Shown: one piece after another, positions 1 through 7,599 of the stretch | Layout of the letters: each line of letters opens with the position of its first letter | Numbering within the stretch: the first letter of the stretch is position 1 | Assembly (NCBI GenBank): GCA_949295915.1 | Contig: CASFNB010000003.1 | Location: 1 to 64,000, forward strand | Origin: an uncultured Pseudomonadota bacterium | GTDB taxonomy: Bacteria; Pseudomonadota; Alphaproteobacteria; RF32; CAG-239 | Reading direction: 5' to 3' | DNA: 64,000 bases | Notes under the pieces: generated by a model | Database searches by the model: none | What the model was told of the DNA's origin: nothing | The model's input: only the letters and a program-made list of their open reading frames with translations | Position numbers and translations under genes: made by a program

Positions 1-1
1 C

Positions 2-607
2 GCCGGTTCACTCTGCCAAGCTTGTCCTTTTAATGCAAGAAGATATCGCTCTTATTCTTGTAAAGCACCTTATACTTTTGTAAACGGAAAATGCACCTGT
101 CCTCAAGGTGTTGCTTTAGCTAATCCCAACGACCGTTGCTTAAAATATTGTGATTCAACCTGCATAAAAAAATCCTGCACGCCTTCTACCAACCAAACAG
201 ATTGCACTAACGGCACGCAGAGTTGCGATAACGGTTGCGGACAAAATACCAGAAAATGCTGTGTAGCTTGCACCAATAAAATTACCTCTAAACCCGCAAA
301 CGCCACCTATACTTATGCTGATTGTTATGACGGAAGCAATAAACGGATTCAAACCGGTTGGGTGTGTAATTCCGGTTACCATCAAAAGGGAAGTACTTGC
401 GAAAAAGACTGTAACAACACCCCTTGTTCTGGTTTTACACTCTCTTCTTGTCCGAGCGGATATACCTGTGAGAAATGTACTAAAACCGCAACCGATTGTA
501 CCACGAGCGGAACTTATTACAAGCTTATCGGTTGCCCGACCAGACAACTCGATTTGAACAATTACTGGTGCAACGGTGCGCTCAAGTGCTTTTTACCACC
601 AAGCTGA
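2..607 (+). CDS. Cysteine-rich protein, C-terminal part (5' end outside window)
   Basis: An open frame runs from the window edge to a TGA at 605-607 and gives about 201 residues, 27 of them cysteine. No start is visible, so this is the C-terminal part of a longer protein. Cys-x-x-Cys spacings, Gly-Tyr-x-Cys turns and a Ser/Thr/Asn-rich composition suggest an exported, disulfide-bonded surface or secreted protein of EGF-like or GCC type. The last ~60 residues contain a cysteine pattern that also occurs in the next gene (CSGF, then CP, then CEKC, then YKLIGC), so the two are related. No known family is recognised and no enzymatic motif is seen. A dispersed repeat starts seven bases after the stop. 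Confidence 0.75.
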   Translation, partial: AGSLCQACPFNARRYRSYSCKAPYTFVNGKCTCPQGVALANPNDRCLKYCDSTCIKKSCTPSTNQTDCTNGTQSCDNGCGQNTRKCCVACTNKITSKPANATYTYADCYDGSNKRIQTGWVCNSGYHQKGSTCEKDCNNTPCSGFTLSSCPSGYTCEKCTKTATDCTTSGTYYKLIGCPTRQLDLNNYWCNGALKCFLPPS

Positions 608-613
608 GCCAGC

Positions 614-657
614 TTGACCGCATCAGTTTGATGGCCGTGCGGACGGGAGCGAGAACA
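614..657 (+). repeat. Dispersed repeat, copy 1 (copy 2 at 52046)
   Basis: About 33 of 44 bases match the stretch at 52046-52089, including an exact 13-base core CGCATCAGTTTGA followed by GGCCG. Both copies lie immediately downstream of a plus-strand gene's stop codon. The function is unknown. Confidence 0.55.
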
Positions 658-697
658 AATACCGTTCTTGGCCTTGTTTCAGGGTCTCTAGATATCC

Positions 698-710
698 CGA
701 AACGAGTTCG
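698..710. repeat. Degenerate palindromic unit
   Basis: CGAA and TTCG flank the loop ACGAG, the same loop as in the two longer hairpins downstream. This looks like a decayed third unit of the tandem palindromic repeat. Confidence 0.45.
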
Positions 711-718
711 AGATGAAG

Positions 719-836
719 GTGTGGGGTATCGGAATGACAAAAAAAGAATGAGATGCTGAAACGAGTTCAGCATGACTGTGTGGGGTATCGGAATGACAAA
801 AAAAGAATGAGATGCTGAAACGAGTTCAGCATGACT
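719..836. repeat. Two identical tandem 59-bp units, each with a palindrome
   Basis: 719-777 and 778-836 are the same 59 bases. Each contains an 8-bp stem ATGCTGAA/TTCAGCAT around the loop ACGAG (753-773 and 812-832). The same architecture recurs at 16041-16061. Translated, the element gives the peptide pattern HAELVSASH / MLNSFQHL, which I recall as a common spurious peptide in many bacterial genomes, so I read it as a widespread short palindromic repeat family and not as coding sequence. Confidence 0.85.
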
Positions 837-870
837 GATGAAAAGAAAAACTAAAAAAAGGAGAAAGAAT

Positions 871-1869
871 ATGAATACAAGAACTGACAAAATTTTGGGG
901 GCAAGTCTCGCGCTCGCGGCTTTCTCCTTTATCACACCGTCGCATGTACTGGCTCAGACCTGCGTCACACCGCCCACTTGCGAAAGTTTGGGATATACAA
1001 AATCGGAAAGTGATTGTGCCGGAAAGCAGGCTTTAAAATGCCCGTTCGATAATACAAAAGTTTTTTGTTCGGAAAATACATCCGGTGATAACTGCACTAA
1101 CCCTAAAGTCGGGTATATTATGTATTCGGATATGAGTTGTTCCGAAGATGTTATTGAAGGGAAATTACCTATAGGAATAATCGTTGGTTTGGCTCCAAAT
1201 CTTCTTATCTCACTTGTTCAGACAGATATGTCCTACTCACCTAATATTCCTTTCTGTGCTTTTTATACTCCGGGAGGAAGCACCGGTTGGGTATTACCTC
1301 TTAAAGAATATATGATGAAAATTTATCAACATAGAGATATTATTAATAAAAGTTTATTAAAAATAAAGGCTACTACTTTAACCTCAGACCGTTATTTCAC
1401 TTATGAAACCATTGGATCTGATCATTATTATTTAGATTTTAGCGATGGAAGTATATCCTACTCCCACAAATTTGACGCGTTCACTCGTTGTGTTAAATTT
1501 TGGGGAAGCAATACCTGTATGGACACTTCATGTTCAGATTATCCATTAGAGATTTGTCCCCAACACGGGTCTTGTGAACCTTGTTCTGTATCTAATTGTT
1601 TTTTTAATGTAACAAAATATAAGCTGACTAATTGTGCTGCCGGGTATGCCCAAATTGGTAATGATTGCGTAAAAATTTGCACACCTTTTAACATTGATTT
1701 TTATTATAGTGGAACATGGGGGACATCGTCTTGCCATACATCCACGAGATGTTATTGCGATGGAGTTAAGGTCTCGTCATCTAGTGGATCTTGTGGTTCC
1801 GATGCTGAAACAGTTAAACGAGAGGCTTATGAAGATTGTTACAGAACATGTAATAGGGATTGTTCTTAG
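871..1869 (+). CDS. Secreted cysteine-rich protein with DUF1566-like middle region
   Basis: 332 residues with 25 cysteines. The start at 871 is chosen because AAGGAG (858-863) sits seven bases upstream and the protein then opens with a clean Sec signal peptide ending VLAQ before TC. An in-frame ATG at 838 is less likely. Residues ~70-205 (VGYIMYSDMSC, then PIGIIVG, GWVLPLKEYM, a D-I-I-N-K-S-L segment, and YYLDFSDGSIS) resemble the DUF1566/Lcl_C C-type-lectin-like fold. The C-terminal third is cysteine-dense and repeats the CS-CP-CEPC-YKLTNC pattern of the upstream gene. It is probably a secreted or cell-surface protein; the ligand is unknown. The DUF1566 link is by eye. Confidence 0.8.
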   Translation: MNTRTDKILGASLALAAFSFITPSHVLAQTCVTPPTCESLGYTKSESDCAGKQALKCPFDNTKVFCSENTSGDNCTNPKVGYIMYSDMSCSEDVIEGKLPIGIIVGLAPNLLISLVQTDMSYSPNIPFCAFYTPGGSTGWVLPLKEYMMKIYQHRDIINKSLLKIKATTLTSDRYFTYETIGSDHYYLDFSDGSISYSHKFDAFTRCVKFWGSNTCMDTSCSDYPLEICPQHGSCEPCSVSNCFFNVTKYKLTNCAAGYAQIGNDCVKICTPFNIDFYYSGTWGTSSCHTSTRCYCDGVKVSSSSGSCGSDAETVKREAYEDCYRTCNRDCS

Positions 1870-1887
1870 TGTTGGCCATAAAAGAAA

Positions 1888-1911
1888 CAAGCCTCTCTCT
1901 TGAGGGGCTTG
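1888..1911. terminator. Bidirectional terminator
   Basis: A 10-bp stem CAAGCCTCTC/GAGGGGCTTG (one T-G pair, loop TCTT) has T-rich sequence on both sides. It separates the convergent genes ending at 1869 and 1922. Confidence 0.8.
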
Positions 1912-1921
1912 CTCCTTTTAT

Positions 1922-2332
1922 TTATATGTTTTCTTGCAGCCATTCTTTCCATGGTTTGCCGTTAAGCAACATTTTTTTCAAATATGGATTTTTGTTTTTA
2001 GGATAAGCAAATACTAATTCTACTTTGACATTGTCTTTGCGTATGGCGTTATCTAATCGGGATGCCACTTTTTCGGGTATGAAATACTTATACACCCCTT
2101 CAAACCGGTTGGGATGACATAGATTATCTTCAAATTGTGTACAGTCAGTCTCTTGCCAATTTAATCTTAAATATAAATAATGTCCCGATATTAAACTCCT
2201 TGGGTCATAACCTTCGGCTCGAATGGTTATTTCCGGTGCATTTTTAATTCCACTATCCACAGACCACACCCATAAACTCAAGATAATTATCGGAAAAGCT
2301 AAGGCTAAACCCAACCATATTTTTTTTGACAT
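1922..2332 (-). CDS. GDYXXLXY-family membrane-anchored protein
   Basis: 136 residues. An N-terminal transmembrane segment (about 5-24) is followed by an extracytoplasmic domain with DPRSLISGHYLYLRL (about 44-58), a variant of the GDYXXLXY signature in which Asp is replaced by His. The family is typically encoded beside DUF2157 membrane proteins, and that is the case here: the ATG begins directly after the TAA of the upstream gene, so the two are translationally coupled. The biochemical role of the pair is not known. Confidence 0.8.
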   Translation of the reverse strand: MSKKIWLGLALAFPIIILSLWVWSVDSGIKNAPEITIRAEGYDPRSLISGHYLYLRLNWQETDCTQFEDNLCHPNRFEGVYKYFIPEKVASRLDNAIRKDNVKVELVFAYPKNKNPYLKKMLLNGKPWKEWLQENI

Positions 2333-3502
2333 TTATTTTGACTCCTTAATGATCAGCAGCGTATTTAAGTGCAATTTTTTCCATCCGTAAATCAGACTTA
2401 AGAATAATATGCCCGAAATTATTAAACCAATGCCGGTTGTAAACATACTTCCAAATACTTGCAGATAAACAAAGAAAATTCTTATCGCCATACATGCCGT
2501 GGCAACATTTAAAAGTTTTACCCTATTCTTTATCAGAGCATATGCCACAACCGTACTCAAAATTGACATTGTCAACAAAAAGCCCCACAGATCTAAAATT
2601 GTACTATTATCCGGCAGAGTCATATATATAATTGAAAATCCTAACAAAATTGCCAAAACGCATGTCAGCAATCGAGAATAATTATATTTGTAGCTAAAAT
2701 ATCCAAAACCGACATTGGCTAATATTAAGCTACAGATAACCAATATTGATCGATAATTATCTCCGTTCAATATATCTTCATAAAATATACCGCTGAACAT
2801 GTTGCTTGCTCCGAAATCCATCAATATAACCATAGATACAATATCAAAACCAAGCCAAAACTTCATAGCCTTTATTTGCGGAGCTAAGCGTGTGCGAAAA
2901 TAATAAGATATAAATCTATATATGTATGCAAAAATCAATATACCGCATACTGATATTGCAAATGGGAATGTATTTTCAATTATCTTCAACAATTCTCGGA
3001 AAAAATATATATTGCTTAATGTATCCACTGCAGATGCCGTGAATATCGGCAACCAGATCAACGGTAAAATTACTTTTCGGCTAATGATAACCAACGGAAA
3101 TACCAAAACGCACCATAATAAACAAGCTTGCAATCCTTGAGTTTGAAGTTGGTATATTTGCGCTATTAAGCCAATGCTTGCCATAACCATTACGCTAAAC
3201 AATAATAACAAGCCTTCAAACCAGTTATCTTTTTCCTTAAAATAACAGAAGAAAATACTTTCAGCCAAGCTTAACATAATTATCAAATCCATAGCCAATT
3301 TTACAGAATCCGGTATAACTTGCCAATTTGCCGATATTAATGAGACGATACCTAAGCCTATGCAAAAAAATCCCAAAGCCAGCATTGGTAAGGTAAGAAC
3401 CGATTTATGGTTTTCTTTTTCATAAGCGGTGATTTTTTTGGCTTGCTCTGCCGAAATTAAATTTTGTGCCTGCCAAACTTCCAATTTTTTTGCAATACTC
3501 AT
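2333..3502 (-). CDS. DUF2157 domain polytopic membrane protein
   Basis: 389 residues. The N-terminal ~40 residues (a short helical segment, LEVWQAQNLISAEQAKKI) followed by ~10 predicted transmembrane helices match the DUF2157 family. The helices start with a LPMLALGFFCIGLGIVSLI segment. The gene is first of a two-gene unit with the GDYXXLXY protein directly downstream. A short GAGAGAAG element precedes the ATG. Function is unknown beyond a presumed envelope role. Confidence 0.8.
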   Translation of the reverse strand: MSIAKKLEVWQAQNLISAEQAKKITAYEKENHKSVLTLPMLALGFFCIGLGIVSLISANWQVIPDSVKLAMDLIIMLSLAESIFFCYFKEKDNWFEGLLLLFSVMVMASIGLIAQIYQLQTQGLQACLLWCVLVFPLVIISRKVILPLIWLPIFTASAVDTLSNIYFFRELLKIIENTFPFAISVCGILIFAYIYRFISYYFRTRLAPQIKAMKFWLGFDIVSMVILMDFGASNMFSGIFYEDILNGDNYRSILVICSLILANVGFGYFSYKYNYSRLLTCVLAILLGFSIIYMTLPDNSTILDLWGFLLTMSILSTVVAYALIKNRVKLLNVATACMAIRIFFVYLQVFGSMFTTGIGLIISGILFLSLIYGWKKLHLNTLLIIKESK

Positions 3503-3531
3503 TACTTCTCTCTCTTATATCTTGATACAAG

Positions 3532-3554
3532 AAAAGGCAGAATTTCTGCCTTTT
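3532..3554 (-). terminator. Terminator of ppa
   Basis: A 10-bp perfect stem AAAAGGCAGA/TCTGCCTTTT with a 3-base loop lies six bases past the ppa stop on the minus strand, with T-rich sequence. Confidence 0.8.
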
Positions 3555-3560
3555 AAAATA

Positions 3561-4112
3561 TTATCCGCCGTAACCGGCTAAAGTGGTTTTGTGTTCCTCA
3601 TACAATTCACGTGCTTCCACAACAGCTTTTTTAGCTTCATCAGGTCCCATAAACGCTTCAATTTTAACTTCTTTGTTTTCCAAAACTTTATAGTCTTCAA
3701 AAAAGCGTTTAATAGTCTTTAAAATATGCTGCGGTAAATCATCAATCGAATTATATTGCGCATATTCCGGATCATCAACGTGCACGGCAATAACCTTATC
3801 ATCCGCCTCACCTTGATCGATCATCTTCATCAGACCAATCGGTTTTGCGCGAACAATCGATAACGGAGCTACGGGTTCTTGTCCCAAAACCAAAATATCC
3901 AACGGGTCATTATCGGCGCAATAAGTTTTAGGAATGAAGCCATAGTTGGCAGGATAATAAACCGCGCTGTACAAAATGCGGTCTACTTTTAACAAACCGC
4001 TTAATTTATCCAATTCATATTTGGTTTTAGAACCTTTTGGTACTTCAATAATTGCCGTGATGATTTCCGGCATATTTTTACCAATTTCAACACCATGCCA
4101 AGGATGTAACAT
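3561..4112 (-). CDS. ppa: Inorganic pyrophosphatase, family I
   Basis: 183 residues, the usual bacterial length. The enzyme hydrolyses pyrophosphate to phosphate in the cytoplasm and pulls biosynthetic reactions forward. The metal-binding signature DNDPLDILV is at about 68-76, with [18 protein letters not shown] just before it and the conserved [11 protein letters not shown] segment near the C terminus. AGAGGA lies six bases before the ATG. The gene is monocistronic between its own promoter (4153-4180) and terminator (3532-3554). Confidence 0.96.
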   Translation of the reverse strand: MLHPWHGVEIGKNMPEIITAIIEVPKGSKTKYELDKLSGLLKVDRILYSAVYYPANYGFIPKTYCADNDPLDILVLGQEPVAPLSIVRAKPIGLMKMIDQGEADDKVIAVHVDDPEYAQYNSIDDLPQHILKTIKRFFEDYKVLENKEVKIEAFMGPDEAKKAVVEARELYEEHKTTLAGYGG

Positions 4113-4152
4113 TTTTTCCTCTTTATTTATAAAATTTGTCCTTTTGCGCTTG

Positions 4153-4180
4153 ATGATAGGGCATTTTGAAAAATAGTCAA
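4153..4180 (-). promoter_or_regulatory. Likely sigma70 promoter of ppa
   Basis: On the minus strand TTGACT (4180-4175), a 16-bp spacer and TATCAT (4158-4153) lie about 40 bases upstream of the ppa ATG. Confidence 0.55.
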
Positions 4181-4222
4181 AGATTTATTTATAAAATGTG
4201 CGTTTTCTAGTATTTTAAAATG

Positions 4223-4261
4223 AAAAAAGACAGATAAACACTCGGAATATCCGTCTTTTTT
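4223..4261 (-). terminator. Terminator of the gene ending at 4266
   Basis: A 14-bp stem (4223-4236 with 4248-4261, one G-T pair on the minus strand) begins five bases past the stop and ends in a T run. Confidence 0.8.
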
Positions 4262-4265
4262 AAGT

Positions 4266-4769
4266 TCATTTCATTTCAAGAAAACGATTGAAACCTTCTT
4301 TGAATTGTTTGAAGGTCCCGTTTACTTGCGAAAATTTGTAAAAAGCAATATTCAACAACTCATCAATAGAAATGGTTTCGCTTTCTATTTCTCTTTTCCG
4401 TTTAATATAAGCATTAATTTGCTTATTTGAACGAGTTATAACCGTCCAAAAACTCACCTCCTTGATTTTTGCACTCATTTCTTTCAGTTCTTTATATTCC
4501 TGATTGAACTGGGCTAGGCGAGAAGCCGCTTTTTCTACATTGGGATGAAAATTTTCTAATGCATGAATAATACATCCCGTCAAAAATTCTCTGTCGTCCG
4601 GAACAACTGGCTTTCCTCCGAATAACATTTCTCCGCCGGTACAATATGCATCAATAGTGTTTATACTGATACACTGACTAACAGCGTTGTAAAAGAGATT
4701 AAAAATCCCTTTCAAGTCATGCCCATTCTCTTTGAACAAGCTTGACGCATAGGCTACATGTATGTCCAT
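4266..4769 (-). CDS. Hypothetical protein, 167 aa
   Basis: No family is recognised. The protein has no signal peptide or membrane segment and is mostly helical, with a Lys/Glu-rich centre (about 80-130) that could form a coiled coil. Three cysteines lie in the N-terminal half. It is a single gene with its own terminator (4223-4261). A weak AGAAG precedes the ATG. Confidence 0.6.
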   Translation of the reverse strand: MDIHVAYASSLFKENGHDLKGIFNLFYNAVSQCISINTIDAYCTGGEMLFGGKPVVPDDREFLTGCIIHALENFHPNVEKAASRLAQFNQEYKELKEMSAKIKEVSFWTVITRSNKQINAYIKRKREIESETISIDELLNIAFYKFSQVNGTFKQFKEGFNRFLEMK

Positions 4770-4852
4770 ATGCTTCTATTTTAAGTTAATAATTATCTAA
4801 AAAATTTATTCTTGAAGGTTCAAATAACACGTTTTTAGACAAAAAGCAAGCT

Positions 4853-5977
4853 TTATTTGTCGGATTGATAAATTATCAGCGGTACAATCATCTCTTTAGC
4901 CGTTAAACCGGCATGGTGAGCCTTAAATTCAACCGGATCTATACCGCCTTCGGTTTGATATTGCAAAATTCTCTCCCCTGTGGCCAATGCCATGTAATCT
5001 CCTATAAAATCTCTGAATTTTGGATGCAGATTTCCTTCTCCGGCATAACCTTGATGCAAATATTCATCTGACGTCATCAGAATAAAATCGTTGCCAAATC
5101 TTTTATTGAACTCTTTTTCAAACTGTTCTTTTTTATCTTCTTTGACATAAAAGGCTACCGCTCTCGGCTCAATCGCCGGAGGAAGCCGCAAACAATCATT
5201 AATTTCTTTAATCTTATCTAACCTGACATCCTCTTTGATATCTATCAGACCATGATCGGCCGTTATTATCAATATTGAATCTTTCAAATTCCGAGCCAAT
5301 TTCTCCACTTTTCTGTCCAATGATTTTATTTCTTTCTTTGTGGCGTCACTGTAACAGCCCGTATGGTGCATGGTGGAATCCGGCTCTTTATAATATGCCA
5401 AAATAAACTTCTTATCCTCGCCTTTGGAAAGCTCAACTATCTTATCGCACACATCATTCATGCTCTCAACATCATAGCCGCCCCAAAAGCGTGCCACACC
5501 GTATGCTTTATATTTGCCTTGCTCATTTATCTGTTCAAATAATTTTTTCGGCGGTTGAAACTCTTTGTTGATGTCTATTTTTAAATTTTCTCCGCTGTAA
5601 AAATCTCGATTTAAAAATAATTCAATATTCCTGCCATATTCTTTGAAATAGCACTGCCAGCCGGCCCAACCATGTTCCTGCGGTGTATAGCCGCTATATA
5701 TACTGCTGGTGGCTGCCGTCGTGGTCGGCGGAAAAACTGAAGAAATTTTATCTTTTATATGTGTTCGTAAAAAACTTTTCGGAGATAAATTTTGCTCCAA
5801 CATATCAACTCCCATACCGTCTAAAACCAACAATACTATGGTCTTATACTCTTTTTCTAAAAATTTATCTAACTCCGGCAAGGTTGAATGATGTGTCGGA
5901 CATTCAAAATATTGCAAAATCGAATTGGATAAATTAACCAAACTCTTTGTATAATCCGGCTTGCAGACTTTGTTCAT
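4853..5977 (-). CDS. Alkaline-phosphatase-superfamily phosphodiesterase/nucleotide pyrophosphatase
   Basis: About 374 residues of the type I phosphodiesterase/nucleotide pyrophosphatase family. The first metal site is in IVLLVLDGMGVDML (about 47-60). The nucleophile region is FPPTTTAATSSIYSGYTP, with a catalytic Thr. Later metal sites are DSTMHHTG and ITADHGLID, and the last His is in AHHAGLT. There is no signal peptide, so it is probably cytoplasmic. ATG 5977 is chosen because GAGAAG (5988-5983) is five bases upstream; a GTG at 5983 is an in-frame alternative. It overlaps the upstream acetyltransferase gene by 44 bases, so the two probably share an mRNA. The substrate is unknown. Confidence 0.8.
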   Translation of the reverse strand: MNKVCKPDYTKSLVNLSNSILQYFECPTHHSTLPELDKFLEKEYKTIVLLVLDGMGVDMLEQNLSPKSFLRTHIKDKISSVFPPTTTAATSSIYSGYTPQEHGWAGWQCYFKEYGRNIELFLNRDFYSGENLKIDINKEFQPPKKLFEQINEQGKYKAYGVARFWGGYDVESMNDVCDKIVELSKGEDKKFILAYYKEPDSTMHHTGCYSDATKKEIKSLDRKVEKLARNLKDSILIITADHGLIDIKEDVRLDKIKEINDCLRLPPAIEPRAVAFYVKEDKKEQFEKEFNKRFGNDFILMTSDEYLHQGYAGEGNLHPKFRDFIGDYMALATGERILQYQTEGGIDPVEFKAHHAGLTAKEMIVPLIIYQSDK

Positions 5978-6530
5978 AGTCACTTCTCAATTTTGAAAAC
6001 GTATTAATATCTCTAAATCTTTGTTCTTTCTTATTCCATAAGGCTTGTCTTTGGATTCCTTCTAAAACATAACCCAGTTTTTGCGGCACGTTTGTCGATT
6101 TTTTATTCAAAACATCGGTATGAATAACAATGCGATTTATTCCCAAACCAAAAAATTCTTTTTCCAATAATCTTACCGCTTCCTGCATGTAGCCTTTGCC
6201 GGCGTAGTTACTCGAAATCCAATACCCTATTTCCAAACATTTGTCCTTTTCTTTAACATTAAGTGCTGAAATCATCCCCATAAAATTTTTGTTTTCATCC
6301 AAAATCATATAGTTAAACTCTTTGCCTTTTTCCCATTCTTGCACACAGCCTTGCAAATATTCATAGCTGTCTTCAACTTTATATTCTTCCGTTGCCCAAC
6401 CAAGCCACGGAGATAATTCCGCCAAACTTTTCTTAACCTCTTCGATATGTACCTGCGCCATTTCAAAGCTTTTAACCGCTTTTTGCAATGTTATTCTTTT
6501 TCCCTTTAATGTTTCTGATACAATTATCAT
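5934..6530 (-). CDS. GNAT acetyltransferase, RimJ/RimL type
   Basis: 198 residues. The acetyl-CoA binding loop is in EIGYWISSNYAGKGYMQEAV (about 103-122), with the following VIHTDVLNKKS and LGYVLEGIQR segments typical of RimL-like N-acetyltransferases. A strong AAGGAG lies six bases before the ATG. Its last 44 bases overlap the start of the phosphodiesterase gene. The target could be a protein N terminus or a small molecule and cannot be told from sequence. Confidence 0.85.
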   Translation of the reverse strand: MIIVSETLKGKRITLQKAVKSFEMAQVHIEEVKKSLAELSPWLGWATEEYKVEDSYEYLQGCVQEWEKGKEFNYMILDENKNFMGMISALNVKEKDKCLEIGYWISSNYAGKGYMQEAVRLLEKEFFGLGINRIVIHTDVLNKKSTNVPQKLGYVLEGIQRQALWNKKEQRFRDINTFSKLRSDYEQSLQAGLYKEFG

Positions 6531-6607
6531 TTTTTCTCCTTTTTTTATTTTAGACTAGATTTTTTATTTTTATCTGGCAATATATTTTTGTATTAAGGAG
6601 TAATTTT

Positions 6608-7153
6608 ATGCTGAAAATTGTTTTACCATCACCGCAATATTTAGATTCCGTTAAAGATGCCATTGCGGAATATCAAGCTCATCCCTCGCCTTTTGATATT
6701 CAAGTCGTTGAAAGTATGATTGAAGTGTTAAAGGACAATTTTAAAACCTATTTTCATGATGTTGAAAATAAAAGACTGGGTATCGGTTTACCCGAAGGAT
6801 ATGTTCCGAATACAACGCTTTGGTTGATTGATGATGAAAAATATATCGGCTCCTTCGACCTGCGCCATGAGTTGAATGATTATCTCTTGCAAAACGGTGG
6901 ACATATAGCTTATCAAATTATCCCGTCGGCACGTCGCAAAGGCTATGTCAAAGCCGGTCTGAAATTAACTTTAGATTATGCTCGCAAAAATTTGGGTATT
7001 GAAAAAGCTTTGCTCACGTGTCATTTTGAAAATGAAGCTTCTTACCGTGCTATGACTTCCGTAATGAAAGAATGGGGCGGTGAAGAAATATCCCCTTCTT
7101 TGGTTGACGGACACAACGAACATCGCGTGTGGATTAATACGCAAGCAAAATAA
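6608..7153 (+). CDS. GNAT acetyltransferase
   Basis: 181 residues, divergent from the previous acetyltransferase. The GNAT core is seen in the strand LWLIDDEKYIGSFDLRHEL (about 74-92), the CoA loop IAYQIIPSARRKGYVKAGLK (about 99-118) and the CHFENEASYRAM segment. TAAGGAG precedes the ATG by seven bases. The substrate is unknown; the family includes small-molecule and aminoglycoside-type acetylating enzymes. It lies just upstream of the tRNA gene. Confidence 0.85.
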   Translation: MLKIVLPSPQYLDSVKDAIAEYQAHPSPFDIQVVESMIEVLKDNFKTYFHDVENKRLGIGLPEGYVPNTTLWLIDDEKYIGSFDLRHELNDYLLQNGGHIAYQIIPSARRKGYVKAGLKLTLDYARKNLGIEKALLTCHFENEASYRAMTSVMKEWGGEEISPSLVDGHNEHRVWINTQAK

Positions 7154-7161
7154 AAAAACAC

Positions 7162-7192
7162 TTGCTTTTATTTTTGAAGCGTTTTATATAAT
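7162..7192 (+). promoter_or_regulatory. Possible promoter of tRNA-Pro
   Basis: TTGCTT (7162-7167) and a consensus TATAAT (7187-7192) are separated by 19 bp, longer than ideal. They lie about 98 bases upstream of the tRNA, with an 8-G run between. Confidence 0.3.
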
Positions 7193-7289
7193 AGTTCGTT
7201 GTTCGGAACATAATTCAAACTGACGGAAACGTCTGCGGCGCGTAAGCGTTTGTAGGGGGGGGAGGATTATAGAACGAATAATTAAATTT

Positions 7290-7366
7290 CGGGACGTAGT
7301 TCAGCCTGGTAGAGCGCTTGCATGGGGTGCAAGATGTCGGAGGTTCGAATCCTCTCGTCCCGACCA
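7290..7366 (+). tRNA. tRNA-Pro (GGG), CCA encoded
   Basis: 77 bases. The acceptor arms CGGGACG/CGTCCCG pair perfectly. The anticodon stem CTTGC/GCAAG encloses ATGGGGT, so the anticodon is GGG at 7324-7326, reading CCC. The T-loop TTCGAAT is canonical and the 3' CCA (7364-7366) is encoded. A terminator follows within 12 bases. Its last six bases begin a 76-bp sequence repeated at 9266. Confidence 0.97.
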
Positions 7367-7436
7367 GATAGAAAATGACCTGCTGTTAAAGCAGGTTTTT
7401 TTCTATCTGCTTGGCGGGCGCAGGATTTGAAGCTCC
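7361..7436 (+). repeat. 76-bp direct repeat, left copy (tRNA tail + terminator)
   Basis: It matches 9266-9341 at about 69 of 76 positions. It starts with the tRNA's final CGACCA, contains the terminator hairpin, and ends with the reverse complement of a tRNA T-arm (GCAGGATTTGAA). With its partner it brackets hipBA, as attachment-site duplications do. Confidence 0.85.
7378..7402 (+). terminator. tRNA-Pro terminator
   Basis: A 7-bp stem ACCTGCT/AGCAGGT with loop GTTAA is followed by seven T. Confidence 0.85.
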
Positions 7437-7455
7437 GAAACGGAGGTTCGACTAC
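7423..7455. repeat. Imperfect hairpin of head-to-head T-arm sequences
   Basis: An inverted T-arm-like sequence (GGATTTGAAGCTCCG) faces a forward copy of the tRNA-Pro T-arm (CGGAGGTTCGA at 7441-7451) across AAA. Eleven of fifteen positions can pair, one of them G-T. It does not fold as a functional tRNA. Confidence 0.5.
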
Positions 7456-7559
7456 CAGCAATAGGCGAGACGCGGGTATCGCCGGTTTTGCCTTCAGGCA
7501 AAAATTGCGCCTGTGCGACGGAGTGTAACGACGTCAATCCTCTTCAATCCGACCGGATA
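7441..7559 (+). pseudogene. Relic of the tRNA-Pro 3' end interrupted by ~84 bp
   Basis: CGGAGGTTCGA (7441-7451) equals the tRNA-Pro T-arm at 7338-7348. AATCCTCT (7536-7543) and a GACC-G-GATA tail (7551-7559) equal the continuation at 7348-7355 and 7362-7370 with one change. About 84 bases lie between, including a TTTTGCC/GGCAAAA hairpin (7486-7503). I read this as a broken duplicate of the tRNA end. Confidence 0.45.
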
Positions 7560-7564
7560 AATTC

Positions 7565-7587
7565 AGCCGCTTTTCAGCGGCTTTTTT
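7565..7587 (+). terminator. Plus-strand terminator after the tRNA relics
   Basis: A 7-bp stem AGCCGCT/AGCGGCT with loop TTTC is followed by TTTTTT. There is no T run on the other strand, so it does not serve hipA. Confidence 0.7.
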
Positions 7588-7599
7588 ATTTGGAGAGGA

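Noticed and set aside
719..836. Possible CRISPR-like repeat
   Set aside because: The two 59-bp units are adjacent with no spacer and no cas gene is near.
582..935. Minus-strand open frame over the palindromic repeats
   Set aside because: Its peptide (HAELVSASH, MLNSFQHL) is the spurious translation of the repeat; there is no ribosome site.
871..1869. Diversity-generating retroelement target
   Set aside because: A DUF1566-like domain alone is not enough. No reverse transcriptase, template repeat or A-biased variable region is seen.
7423..7455. Second functional tRNA
   Set aside because: Only T-arm-like halves are present; no acceptor or anticodon arm can form.
7486..7503. TTTTGCC/GGCAAAA hairpin as a terminator
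   Set aside because: It is not followed by a T run on either strand, so it is left unassigned.
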